Part shown: in pieces, positions 8,251 to 15,363 of the stretch
Layout of the letters: every line of letters begins with the position of its first letter
Position numbering within the stretch: position 1 is the stretch's first letter
Origin: Gemmiger sp. An87
GTDB lineage: Bacteria; Bacillota; Clostridia; Oscillospirales; Ruminococcaceae
DNA length: 45,091 nt
Direction of reading: 5' to 3'
Assembly (NCBI RefSeq): GCF_002159185.1
Contig: NZ_NFHD01000028.1
Span: forward strand, 1-45,091
Program-made: the position numbers and the translations under genes
The notes under the pieces: model-generated
Databases searched by the model: none
What the model saw: only the letters and a program-made list of their open reading frames with translations
Told to the model about the DNA's origin: nothing

Positions 8251-9231
8251 TCACAGGTCAAAGGATCGGGCCCGGGGCGCGCCGAAGCGCCGGTTCTGGT
8301 ATTCCAGCAACAGGCCCAAAGCCTCGGTGCGGCGGGCGGCGCGGGCCAGCTCGCAGCCCTCGGCCAGCGCCTGCCGGTCCAGCAGGTCCAGCCCCAGCAC
8401 AAAGGCCAGGGGCGCGGTGTCCGCTTCGGCCAGAACCAGTTCCAGCAGCTGGGCCGTATGCTCGGAAAGACAAGTCAGATACGCTGTGCGGGCGGCCTCG
8501 CTCAGCTGCACCGGGAAGCGCAGCCGGTCCAGTGCCATGCGCGCCGCCAGCGAAAACTCGTGGGTGCGCAGCAAAAGATCCAGCGAGGCGTCGTACTGGT
8601 CGTAGCGGAACCGATGACCGTCAAAGCTCTGGCGGCACAGGTACCCCACGCCCCGGATGTTGTAATGGAAGATATGGGGCGCGGCCATCTCTTCATAGTC
8701 CTCATCGTAGGCGGGGAAGAAGAGGCGGCACTCCGGCCCGGCGGGGGGTGTAAAACGCAGCTCCAGTTCGCCGGAATATTCCTGCAGCAGGCTGCGCAGG
8801 CAGCGGCATTCCTCTGCCGGAGCAGTCAGGGTCATCCGCCGCAGGGAAAAGCAGTTCATAAAGGCGTCGGTGCCAACGCTCTGCAGACTGCCGCCAATTT
8901 CCAGCGCCTCCAGTCCGGTGCAGCCGTAAAAGGCGTAATTGCCCAGCGAAAGGGCTCTTTGGGGAAGGCGCACCAGCCGAAGGGCTGCCGCGTCGTGGGC
9001 GGGGATTTGCCCGCCTCCACTGGTCAGCAGAAGCTGAAACGTGCCCTCAGGCAGCTGCCTGGGCTCCCGGGCACTGAAGGCGTAATCCCCCAGACGGGTG
9101 ATGGGCAGGCCGTCCAGCTCATCGGGCAAAAGCAGCTGGGAGGCACTGGTCTGGCAGCGCAGCAGGGCAATGCCGTTTTCCTCCTGGATGCAGGTGAGCA
9201 GCGCGTCGCAGTCGGCGGGAAGGGAACGCAT
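8251..9231 (-). CDS. Leucine-rich-repeat (BspA-like LRR_5) protein, partner of the VWA/MoxR pair
   Basis: A 326-residue protein. Residues about 35-140 show BspA/LRR_5 spacing, for example LPDELDGLPITRLGDYAFS, SLGNYAFYGCTGLEALEIGG and SVGTDAFMNCFSLRRMTL. There is no signal peptide, unlike most secreted BspA-type proteins. The rest, roughly residues 165-326, is helical and rich in arginine and leucine, with repeats of a L-A-x-A-R-x-A type pattern reminiscent of ankyrin- or HEAT-like helices but not assignable. It is the leading gene of the LRR-VWA-MoxR unit and its stop lies eight bases before the VWA start. A scaffold or client-recognition subunit is a reasonable inference; no function is demonstrated. 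Confidence 0.75.
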   Translation of the reverse strand: MRSLPADCDALLTCIQEENGIALLRCQTSASQLLLPDELDGLPITRLGDYAFSAREPRQLPEGTFQLLLTSGGGQIPAHDAAALRLVRLPQRALSLGNYAFYGCTGLEALEIGGSLQSVGTDAFMNCFSLRRMTLTAPAEECRCLRSLLQEYSGELELRFTPPAGPECRLFFPAYDEDYEEMAAPHIFHYNIRGVGYLCRQSFDGHRFRYDQYDASLDLLLRTHEFSLAARMALDRLRFPVQLSEAARTAYLTCLSEHTAQLLELVLAEADTAPLAFVLGLDLLDRQALAEGCELARAARRTEALGLLLEYQNRRFGAPRARSFDL

Positions 9232-9260
9232 GGGCTTGTGACTCCTTTGTTTGCGGAATG

Positions 9261-9323
9261 TTCCCGGGCAAACTGCCCGGGAAATGACTGGTTATATTAT
9301 ACCACATTGGTGGAGAAAGACAA
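9261..9323 (-). promoter_or_regulatory. Promoter and leader hairpin of the LRR-VWA-MoxR operon
   Basis: Minus strand: TTGTCT (9318-9323), 16 bp, TATAAT (9296-9301). About six bases after the predicted start comes a perfect ten-base-pair stem, TTCCCGGGCA with TGCCCGGGAA and a three-base loop (9261-9283). The AAGGAG ribosome site follows 11 bp further on. Confidence 0.7.
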
Positions 9324-9337
9324 CGGCTTTCGGGTGC

Positions 9338-9367
9338 AAAAAAGCCCCGCATCCGGCGGATGCGAGG
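9338..9367 (-). terminator. Terminator of the acyltransferase gene
   Basis: On the minus strand a CTCGCATCCG/CGGATGCGGG-type hairpin is followed by TTTTTT, ten bases past the stop of the acyltransferase gene and just ahead of the next promoter. Confidence 0.75.
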
Positions 9368-9376
9368 GAGAGATAT

Positions 9377-10387
9377 TCAGTGGGCAGGGTGGCCTGTCCG
9401 GCTTTTTTGCAGATTCGGCACAGGGCGGGTCAGACGCGGCGCGCAGAAGGTGGGCTGCAGCAGGGCGGCGGTGAATCGGTTGCCCAGTACAGCGCAGAGC
9501 ATCAGTGCCACCAGAGCAGCCAGTCCGATGCCCGCCAGCGGTGGCAGGGACGGGCGCAGCAGCCGCAGGCTGCGCACAAAAAAGCCGTGCAAAAGGAACA
9601 CCGGCAAAGTGTACTGCCCCAGAGCTGCCGCAAAAGGCAGAGGATGTTTGGGTATGATGAGCAAAAGCAGGGCGATCCAGGCGGCGCTGGTGGCCAGCAG
9701 CAGAGCGCGCAGCTCCGGATCATAGTGCGCGCCTTCATAGGAGCGGCTGGCGTAGAACCACACGCTGCGCACCGCGCTGCGCCGCAGCCAGAACAGTGTG
9801 CCGGAAAGGGCGATCCAGCCGGAGAGAACGGCAATCAGCCCTCGCCGGGGAAGCTGGGGCAACAGGCCGCGCCGCCCGCCGCCCGCGGCCAGATGCCCGG
9901 CGGCAAAGAAGGGCAGCAGCACCAACGTGCGGGAAAGGCTCATGTTGTAGCCGATGGTGGGGTCAAAGCCGGAGGCCAGCGCAGCGGCCAGGCAGGCCAG
10001 CAGGGCGGCCTTCGGGCTTTTTGCCCCGTCGATCAGGGGCAAAAGCAGGGTCCAGAGCATCATTGAAAAAAGGTACCACAGCAGCCAGTAGGGGGTGGTG
10101 TACTGCAGTGGGGCCTTGCCGTGCAGCACCAGACGGTCAAACAGAAGGTACAGCGTCTGATACAAAAGGTAGGGGTACAGCAGCCGCCGGAAAAAGCGCG
10201 CCGCGTCGAACCGGGCAAACCAGCCGGAACAGAACACGAACGCGGGCATGTGAAAGGAATAGATCAGCCGGTACAGCCAGGCGGCGGCAGGGCCGCCCAC
10301 CAGCTCCAGCAGGTGGCCGAACACCACCAGAAAGATCAGGATGCCCTTTAAATTGTCAAACCGGGCGTCCCGCCGGGAAGTTTCCAT
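9377..10387 (-). CDS. Membrane acyltransferase, acyltransferase-3 family
   Basis: A 336-residue, roughly ten-helix membrane protein of the Acyl_transf_3/OafA-NolL group, which transfers acetyl or other acyl groups onto cell-surface sugars. The family hallmark start is present: RFDNLKGILIFLVVFGHLLE, whose histidine is the usual catalytic-helix residue, then YSFHMPAFVFCSGWF. Later segments include YTLPVFLLHGFFV near the C terminus. The ATG at 10387 is chosen because the frame upstream codes low-complexity non-family sequence. It is a single-gene unit, divergent from the ybjQ-like gene. Acceptor molecule unknown. Confidence 0.88.
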   Translation of the reverse strand: METSRRDARFDNLKGILIFLVVFGHLLELVGGPAAAWLYRLIYSFHMPAFVFCSGWFARFDAARFFRRLLYPYLLYQTLYLLFDRLVLHGKAPLQYTTPYWLLWYLFSMMLWTLLLPLIDGAKSPKAALLACLAAALASGFDPTIGYNMSLSRTLVLLPFFAAGHLAAGGGRRGLLPQLPRRGLIAVLSGWIALSGTLFWLRRSAVRSVWFYASRSYEGAHYDPELRALLLATSAAWIALLLLIIPKHPLPFAAALGQYTLPVFLLHGFFVRSLRLLRPSLPPLAGIGLAALVALMLCAVLGNRFTAALLQPTFCAPRLTRPVPNLQKSRTGHPAH

Positions 10388-10454
10388 GAAAAACGCCTTC
10401 TTTGATGGTAAGTTATCATGTGGTCCACACCGGGTCCGGGCGAAACCGCATTCG

Positions 10455-10483
10455 ATTGTAGCACATTCTGCCCTGCAATGCAA
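10455..10483 (-). promoter_or_regulatory. Promoter of the acyltransferase gene
   Basis: Minus strand TTGCAT (10478-10483), 17 bp, TACAAT (10455-10460), about 70 bp upstream of the start. Confidence 0.65.
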
Positions 10484-10503
10484 AGCGCTTTTTGCTGCTG
10501 CCG

Positions 10504-10556
10504 TTGCCTTTTGAAAGGGTGGATGCTACAATGAGAAAAAACGGGCGTTGGCCCGT
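10504..10556 (+). promoter_or_regulatory. Promoter and leader hairpin of the ybjQ-like gene
   Basis: TTGCCT (10504-10509), 17 bp, TACAAT (10527-10532). The predicted start coincides with the foot of a hairpin, ACGGGC (10541-10546) and GCCCGT (10551-10556) with a GTTG loop. AAAAAGGAG follows within 15 bases. Confidence 0.7.
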
Positions 10557-10579
10557 GCCAGAAAAAGGAGATGTTGTTG

Positions 10580-10900
10580 ATGATTATCACCACTACCCCT
10601 TCGGTAGAAGGGCATTCCATTCGGGAATACAAAGGCATCGTGTTCGGCGAGGTCATCTCCGGTGTGGATATCTTCCAGGATATCGGCGCCGGGCTGCGGA
10701 ACATCTTCGGTGGGCGCAGCTCCGGGTACGAAGAGGAACTGAAAAACGCTCGCATTCAAGCCTTGGAAGAGATGGGCACCCGCGCGGCCCATCTGGGCGC
10801 AAATGCGGTGGTCGGCGTGCGTGTGGATTATGAAGTGCTGGGCAGCAACAATGGCATGCTGATGGTGAATGTATCCGGCACTGCGGTGGTACTGGACTGA
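10580..10900 (+). CDS. YbjQ-family protein (DUF74, putative heavy-metal-binding)
   Basis: A 106-residue protein beginning [20 protein letters not shown], the usual opening of YbjQ-family proteins, and ending with the conserved [17 protein letters not shown] and GTAVVL strands. The ATG at 10571 directly abuts the AGGAG, so the ATG at 10580 (nine bases away) is taken as start; it also matches the family start. Members form pentamers and are called heavy-metal-binding on structural similarity only. Monocistronic, between its own promoter and a terminator. Confidence 0.9.
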   Translation: MIITTTPSVEGHSIREYKGIVFGEVISGVDIFQDIGAGLRNIFGGRSSGYEEELKNARIQALEEMGTRAAHLGANAVVGVRVDYEVLGSNNGMLMVNVSGTAVVLD

Positions 10901-10933
10901 GCCAGTCGTGGACCAGCCGAAAGATAAATGCAG

Positions 10934-10972
10934 AAGGCCCGCTTCGGAGATTTTCCCGAGGCGGGCCTTTTT
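10934..10972 (+). terminator. Terminator of the ybjQ-like gene
   Basis: AAGGCCCGC-T-TCGG pairs with CCGA-G-GCGGGCCTT and is followed by TTTTT, 33 bp after the stop. Confidence 0.85.
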
Positions 10973-10979
10973 GTGCGCC

Positions 10980-11352
10980 ATAAAAGCACAATATCACAGC
11001 ATCTTCATAAAGTGAGCCGATCTTTCACAGCCGTCACACGGTTTATTCAGCGTCAGTTAAAAATTGGCCGGTACAATACAAAGCGTAAGGTTCACTGCTC
11101 TCAACCTGGGGCAACACCGCATGATTCCAGGTGGTGGAGCGCGCCGGAAAATTTTTTGTGATATGAACCAAAAAGCGCAGGCAATCCTTGGTGGATTGGC
11201 GAGCATTTTTGGAAAATAGCACGGAAAATTTTGGCGTGATACGCCGCCTGAGCCGACAGGCGTGAATTGTGCGGTGCTGACCCGACAAAAGGGCAGACAA
11301 AAACAATCCGCTGCCGGTCCGAATGAGCAGGCGGGCGGCGGTTTATATAGTT
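10980..11352. other. Gene-free stretch with a possible structured RNA
   Basis: No plausible protein gene was found in these roughly 370 bases, which are more AT-rich than the neighbours. Between 11059 and 11157 nested inverted repeats suggest a folded RNA of about 100 nt. The outer arms are AAAAATT plus CCGG (59-65 and 68-71 of the 11000 block) against CCGG plus AATTTTT. The inner arms are GCTC/GAGC and CCTGG/CCAGG. The plus-strand end runs into TTTTTT. A TACAAT lies within the left part but no convincing -35. No match to 6S, SRP, tmRNA or RNase P motifs was recognised. Confidence 0.35.
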
Positions 11353-11378
11353 AAAACGCCCGAGGCCCCGGGCGTTTT
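11353..11378 (-). terminator. Terminator of the coaX operon
   Basis: AAAACGCCCG and CGGGCGTTTT enclose a six-base loop, 13 bp past the coaX stop on the minus strand. Confidence 0.7.
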
Positions 11379-11391
11379 CCGTTTGCAAAAA

Positions 11392-12165
11392 TTATTTCTG
11401 CTGGTTTTTCTGGTAGATGAGCAGCAGGCCCTTCAAGAGCAGCGCGTCGTCGATGATGATTTTGTGGCGGCAGTGGGGCACGATTACATTGGCCAGACCA
11501 CCGGTGGCAACCACGGTCACAGGCTCGCCCAGCTCCTCCTGGATGCGGTCGATCAGACCGTCCAGGCAGGCGGCGTTGCCATGAATGATGCCGCTCTTCA
11601 TGCACTCGATGGTGTTCTTGCCGATCAGGCGGCGGGGAGAATCCAGGCTGATTTTGGGCAGCTGAGAGGTGTGGCGCACCAGTGCCTCCAGCGAGGCGTT
11701 CACGCCCGGCAGGATCATGCCGCCGATGTAGCTCTTCTCCGCGTCCAGTACCTCCACGGTGGTGGCGGTGCCCAGATCCACGATCACCAGGGGCACCGGG
11801 TAATCCCGGATGCCCGCCACGGCGCACACCACGCGGTCGCTGCCCAGCTGGGCGGGGTTGTCCATCTTGATGTGCAGCCCGTTTTTCACACCGGGGCCAA
11901 CCACCATGGCCTCGTGGCCGGTGACGGTGCGCACCGCCTGGCAGATCAGGTTGGTGATGGGCGGTACCACCGACGAGATGATCACACCCTCCAGCGTGTT
12001 CATATCCACGTTATAAAGCTCCAGCACATTTTTGATGCTGATGGCATATTCCAGCGAGGTTTTGCCCAGATCGGTGGAGAGCCGTTCCACAAACACAATG
12101 TTCTCCTCGGATTCCAGGTAGCCGATCACGATGTTGGTGTTGCCGATGTCCAGTGCAAGGATCAT
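11392..12165 (-). CDS. coaX: Type III pantothenate kinase
   Basis: A 257-residue ASKHA-fold kinase that phosphorylates pantothenate with ATP, the first step of coenzyme A synthesis. Visible motifs are DIGNT (6-10) for phosphate binding, GPGVKNGL, AQLGSDRVVCAVAG, DLGTATTVEVLD and the late VVATGGLAN. The length fits CoaX. It lies 36 bp downstream of an ECF S component on the same strand and near the divergent coaBC, so uptake, phosphorylation and the next two steps of the pathway are encoded together. Type III kinases are generally not feedback-inhibited by CoA. Confidence 0.95.
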   Translation of the reverse strand: MILALDIGNTNIVIGYLESEENIVFVERLSTDLGKTSLEYAISIKNVLELYNVDMNTLEGVIISSVVPPITNLICQAVRTVTGHEAMVVGPGVKNGLHIKMDNPAQLGSDRVVCAVAGIRDYPVPLVIVDLGTATTVEVLDAEKSYIGGMILPGVNASLEALVRHTSQLPKISLDSPRRLIGKNTIECMKSGIIHGNAACLDGLIDRIQEELGEPVTVVATGGLANVIVPHCRHKIIIDDALLLKGLLLIYQKNQQK

Positions 12166-12201
12166 ATGTCAAAACTCCTCGTTACTCGATGTATGTGTGA
12201 T

Positions 12202-12849
12202 TTAAACCTTGCTGCTGGCAAAGCGCAGCAGGGGGCGGCCCACCAGGGCCACGATGATGGTGGCCACAATTGCCTCCGGTACGCCCTGCAGCCCGATGAT
12301 GGACAGGATGAAGGGATACACTGCATCCGCCGCCACACCCTTGGCCGCGCCATAGCTTTCGCCGAAGAACACGAAAATCAGGTTCATCACCAGCAGGGTA
12401 TTGGTCATGGAGCCCACGAACCCGGCAGCACCCAGGCTCACGGTGAGCTTGCCGGGGGCAGAGCCCAGCAGCCGCTTCAGACCTTTAAATACAAAATACG
12501 GAAGCACACCCACCAGAATGCGGGGCACCAGAACGATCACCAGGCTGGCCCAGCTGCCGTGCACGTCGCCCAGGCTGTAGAAGGGGGTGAACACGAACGA
12601 GGTCACATTGGGGGATACCGTGTTGTTCACCAGGCTGGTGAGACCGAACACGCCGCCCAGCACCGCACCCTTGCGGGGGCCGAGAAGCACCGAGCCCAGA
12701 ATTACCGGGATGTGGATAATCGTCGCCCGCATGAAGCCAAGCGGGATGTAGCCCAGAAAGGGTACCATGGCCATTGCGATGATGATGGCCGAAAAAAGGG
12801 CGAGCTGCACCAGCCCGCGCGAGTTGTGCGCAGTTCCGTTTTTGTACAT
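12202..12849 (-). CDS. ECF transporter S component, probably pantothenate-specific (PanT-like)
   Basis: A 215-residue, six-helix membrane protein of the energy-coupling-factor substrate-binding type. Visible are an N-terminal LVQLALFSAIIIAMAMVPFLG helix, a glycine-rich PLGFMRATIIHIPVILGSVL segment as in PanT-like S units, and a GPRKGAVLGGVFGLTSLVNN loop. The ATG at 12849 is preferred: a TTG at 12855 is only four bases from AGGAGG. The neighbouring coaX and coaBC support pantothenate as the vitamin, by context. No EcfA or EcfT gene is in the window, so it must share an energising module encoded elsewhere. Confidence 0.85.
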   Translation of the reverse strand: MYKNGTAHNSRGLVQLALFSAIIIAMAMVPFLGYIPLGFMRATIIHIPVILGSVLLGPRKGAVLGGVFGLTSLVNNTVSPNVTSFVFTPFYSLGDVHGSWASLVIVLVPRILVGVLPYFVFKGLKRLLGSAPGKLTVSLGAAGFVGSMTNTLLVMNLIFVFFGESYGAAKGVAADAVYPFILSIIGLQGVPEAIVATIIVALVGRPLLRFASSKV

Positions 12850-12875
12850 ATTCAATTGTCCTCCTTGTTATTATT

Positions 12876-12932
12876 CCCGAAATCGGGATACAATACGCTG
12901 TTCAGTATAGCACCAAACCCGGCACAAAACAA
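12876..12932 (-). promoter_or_regulatory. Promoter and leader hairpin of the panT-coaX operon
   Basis: Minus strand TTGTTT (12927-12932), 17 bp, TATACT (12904-12909). A short CCCG/CGGG hairpin (12876-12887) follows within about ten bases of the predicted start, before AGGAGG. Confidence 0.6.
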
Positions 12933-12999
12933 GAAAAGAAAGGGAATTTTTACTGGCCTGGCCCATTTTTCGCGGTTACTTTCGGGTGCTGCGCCGACC

Positions 13000-13061
13000 T
13001 TGGGCCGGATGCGTTTTTGTGTTATAATAAAAGGCAGAGAAAACCGGCCTCCAGTGGCCGG
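13000..13061 (+). promoter_or_regulatory. Promoter and leader hairpin of coaBC
   Basis: TTGGGC (13000-13005), 17 bp, TATAAT (13023-13028). The leader carries CCGGCC (13044-13049) and GGCCGG (13056-13061) around a six-base loop, directly followed by GCAAAAAGGAG. Confidence 0.7.
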
Positions 13062-13082
13062 GCAAAAAGGAGAAACGGCAAC

Positions 13083-14282
13083 ATGCTCAAGGGAAAACAT
13101 GTGGTGCTGGCGGTCACCGGCGGCATCGCGGCATATAAAATGGCCACCATGGCCAGCCTTCTGGTCAAGCAGCACGCGGACGTTCAGGTGCTGATGACCC
13201 AAAATGCCACCAACTTTATCAACCCCATCACTTTTGAGACCCTCACCGGCCACAAATGCCTGGTGGACACCTTTGACCGGAACTTTGAGTTCAATGTGGA
13301 GCATGTGTCGGTGGCCAAGCAGGCGGACATCGCCCTGGTGGCCCCCGCCACCGCCAACGTGATCGGTAAGCTGGCCAATGGTCTGGCGGACGATATGCTC
13401 ACCACCACTCTGCTGGCCTGCAAGTGCAAAAAGCTGGTGGCTCCGGCCATGAACACCCAGATGTACGAAAACCCCATCGTGCAGGACAATCTGAAAAAGC
13501 TGGAGCACTACGGCATGGAGCTGATCCAGCCGGTGAGCGGCCATCTGGCCTGCGGTGACAGCGGTATGGGCAAGATGGTGGAGCCGGAGGTGATGCTCCA
13601 GTACATCCTGCGGGACCTGGCCCTGGAAAAGGATATGAAGGGCTTGAAGGTGCTGGTCACCGCCGGGCCCACCCAGGAGGCCATCGACCCGGTGCGCTAC
13701 ATCACCAACCATTCCACCGGCACCATGGGCTATCAGCTGGCCCGCAACTGCATGCTGCGGGGCGCTCAGGTCACCCTGGTCACCGGCCGCACCGCCCTGA
13801 CCCCGCCCCCCTTCGTGGAGGTGGTGCCGGTGGTGAGCGCTCAGGAGATGTATGAAGCCGTGACCAGCTGCGCTGCCGGGCAGGACATCATCATCAAGGC
13901 TGCTGCCGTGGCGGATTACCGCCCGGCCACCGTGGCCAGCGAGAAGATCAAGAAGGCGGAGGGCGGCTGGGCGATCCCGCTGGAGCGCACCCGGGACATT
14001 CTGCGCAGCCTGGGCCAAGAAAAGCCCGCCGGGCAGTTTTTGTGCGGCTTTGCCATGGAGACCCAGAACCTGGAGGAAAACGCCCGCAAAAAGCTGGAGG
14101 CCAAGAATCTGGACCTGGTGGTGGGCAACAATGTGAAGGTGGCAGGCGCGGGCTTCGGCGCAGGCACCAATGTGATCACCTTCATCACCAAGGAGGGGGT
14201 CGAGCCCCAGCCCCAGATGGACAAAGCCCAGGTGGCCGGCTGTATCGTGGATAAGATTCTGGCCATGCGGGCCGCAAAGTGA
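13083..14282 (+). CDS. coaBC: Bifunctional phosphopantothenoylcysteine decarboxylase / phosphopantothenate-cysteine ligase
   Basis: A 399-residue fusion enzyme for the second and third steps of CoA synthesis. The N-terminal flavoprotein (CoaC) part has VTGGIAAYK near residue 12, the catalytic-histidine region FNVEHVSVAKQAD, APAMNTQMYENP (PxMNxxM motif, with Y where W is common), and the substrate clamp ACGDSGMGKM. The C-terminal CoaB part begins near residue 190 with VLVTAGPTQEAIDPVRYITN, then STGTMGYQLA, AAVADYRP and a KIKK lysine motif. The ATG at 13083 follows an AAAGGAG and fits the family start; the frame extends further upstream without similarity. Divergent from panT-coaX. The downstream terminator is shared with the converging gntR gene. 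Confidence 0.96.
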   Translation: MLKGKHVVLAVTGGIAAYKMATMASLLVKQHADVQVLMTQNATNFINPITFETLTGHKCLVDTFDRNFEFNVEHVSVAKQADIALVAPATANVIGKLANGLADDMLTTTLLACKCKKLVAPAMNTQMYENPIVQDNLKKLEHYGMELIQPVSGHLACGDSGMGKMVEPEVMLQYILRDLALEKDMKGLKVLVTAGPTQEAIDPVRYITNHSTGTMGYQLARNCMLRGAQVTLVTGRTALTPPPFVEVVPVVSAQEMYEAVTSCAAGQDIIIKAAAVADYRPATVASEKIKKAEGGWAIPLERTRDILRSLGQEKPAGQFLCGFAMETQNLEENARKKLEAKNLDLVVGNNVKVAGAGFGAGTNVITFITKEGVEPQPQMDKAQVAGCIVDKILAMRAAK

Positions 14283-14335
14283 GTTTGGTCGCTTCGGCTG
14301 ATTTCGCTTTCTAAAAATATCATTTACGACGAATA

Positions 14336-14379
14336 AAAAGAGTGCGTCGCCCTGAACGGAGGGCGGCGCACTCTTTTTT
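14336..14379. terminator. Bidirectional terminator between coaBC and gntR
   Basis: AAAAGAGTGCGTCGCCCT pairs with AGGGCGGCGCACTCTTTT around a short loop, with A and T tracts on both sides. Confidence 0.9.
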
Positions 14380-14420
14380 GTGTGTTTCGGTTATGGGGAA
14401 GGGGGCGGGAAAACAACCGC

Positions 14421-15131
14421 TTAGCGTTCGCTGTAAATCTGCTGGCTGCCCCGGATGGCCTGGCCCAGGTACCGGTCGATCCATTCTGCCGCGGCCTGTT
14501 CGTCCCGGGCGCGGATGCAGTCGTACAGACGCTCGGTGTTGCGCAGCAGCGCTTCAATGCCGTACAGCCGGCAAAAGCGCATCCAGAGGGTGATGACCGG
14601 GGCTTTAAAGGAATAGTAAATCAGCGGCACAATGCTGTTGCCGCCCACCAGAGCCAGTTCATGCTGAAACTGGAACGCCGCCTCAGCAGCCTGGGCGATA
14701 TCCTCTGCCTGGGCGATGCGGGCCAGATGGTCGCCCAGACTGTCCAGCGCCTGGTCCGATGCATGACGGATGGCGGAGTTTACCGCCAGATGCTCCAGCG
14801 CCTGACGCACCTCCAGCAGCGAGCGAATCTCGTCCTTGCCCAGCACGCCGTCCCGGTATTCCATGATGGCGATCAGAGTGGAGAGGTTGCCCTTGCGGCG
14901 GTAATCCGCCACGCAGGTGCCCTGGCGGGGGCGCACCTCCAGAAACCCCTGTTGAGCCAGCTCAGCCAGTCCGCCGTTCACCACCGCCCGGCTCACCTGC
15001 ATCTGACGGGCCAGCTCCCGCTCGGGGGGAAGCTGAGTGCCCATGGGCAGTTCGCCGGAAAGAATCATGCCTTGGAGCTGGCGCACGAACAATTGTTTCA
15101 GACTGGGGGAATTCAGTTTTTCAAAGGGCAT
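14421..15131 (-). CDS. GntR-family regulator, FadR/FCD subfamily
   Basis: A 236-residue regulator. The N-terminal winged helix spans about residues 10-75 (LPPERELARQMQVSRAVVNG, then GLAELAQQGFLEV). The C-terminal all-helical FCD ligand domain contains EVRQALEHLAV, HELALVGGN and the late AAAEWIDRYLGQAI. FCD regulators usually sense organic acids bound through a metal. The ATG at 15131 is spaced seven bases from GAGGT. A TGTGG-N5-CCACA palindrome (15153-15167) just upstream may be its own operator. It is divergent from the hypB unit, with predicted -10 boxes about 90 bp apart, so it may regulate that operon; this is inference. Confidence 0.88.
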   Translation of the reverse strand: MPFEKLNSPSLKQLFVRQLQGMILSGELPMGTQLPPERELARQMQVSRAVVNGGLAELAQQGFLEVRPRQGTCVADYRRKGNLSTLIAIMEYRDGVLGKDEIRSLLEVRQALEHLAVNSAIRHASDQALDSLGDHLARIAQAEDIAQAAEAAFQFQHELALVGGNSIVPLIYYSFKAPVITLWMRFCRLYGIEALLRNTERLYDCIRARDEQAAAEWIDRYLGQAIRGSQQIYSER

Positions 15132-15152
15132 GAAAATCACCTCGACTTTTGT

Positions 15153-15208
15153 TGTGGCTATACCACATGCCACAGCCTTATTTTACCATGCAATTCGCTT
15201 AAGGAAAA
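15153..15208 (-). promoter_or_regulatory. Promoter and palindromic operator of the FCD regulator
   Basis: Minus strand TAAAAT (15180-15185) with an extended TG and a weak -35 (15203-15208). Just downstream lies TGTGG-N5-CCACA (15153-15167), overlapped by TGTGGC-N10-GCCACA (15153-15174). As DNA it resembles FadR-type operators (TGG...CCA); as RNA it would form a hairpin at the very start of the transcript. Confidence 0.5.
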
Positions 15209-15248
15209 GCCATTCTTTTGGGCTGTTCTCTGAAAAATTGGGATTTGA

Positions 15249-15342
15249 TTGACGGCTTACAATGGGAATGTTAAGCTATTAACAGCTAAAGGGCGGGGGA
15301 AAGCGGAAAAAAACGGCCCTGGTTGGGCCACAAGACCCGCCC
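15249..15342 (+). promoter_or_regulatory. Promoter and structured leader of the hypB operon
   Basis: TTGACG (15249-15254), 17 bp, TAAGCT (15272-15277) with an extended TG. The leader folds as an outer stem, GGGCGGG (15291-15297) with CCCGCCC (15336-15342), enclosing GGCCC-N5-GGGCC (15315-15329). AAGGAGG follows and then the hypB start at 15364. Confidence 0.55.
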
Positions 15343-15363
15343 GGAAAACAAGGAGGGGGACCC

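Noticed and set aside
10980-11352. 6S, SRP, tmRNA or RNase P RNA in the large gap
   Set aside because: None of the conserved core motifs of these RNAs was found; only generic inverted repeats.
15284-15363. Nickel/cobalt riboswitch in the hypB leader
   Set aside because: The leader is structured, but I could not recognise the four-way junction with conserved core of that class; kept only as a structured leader.
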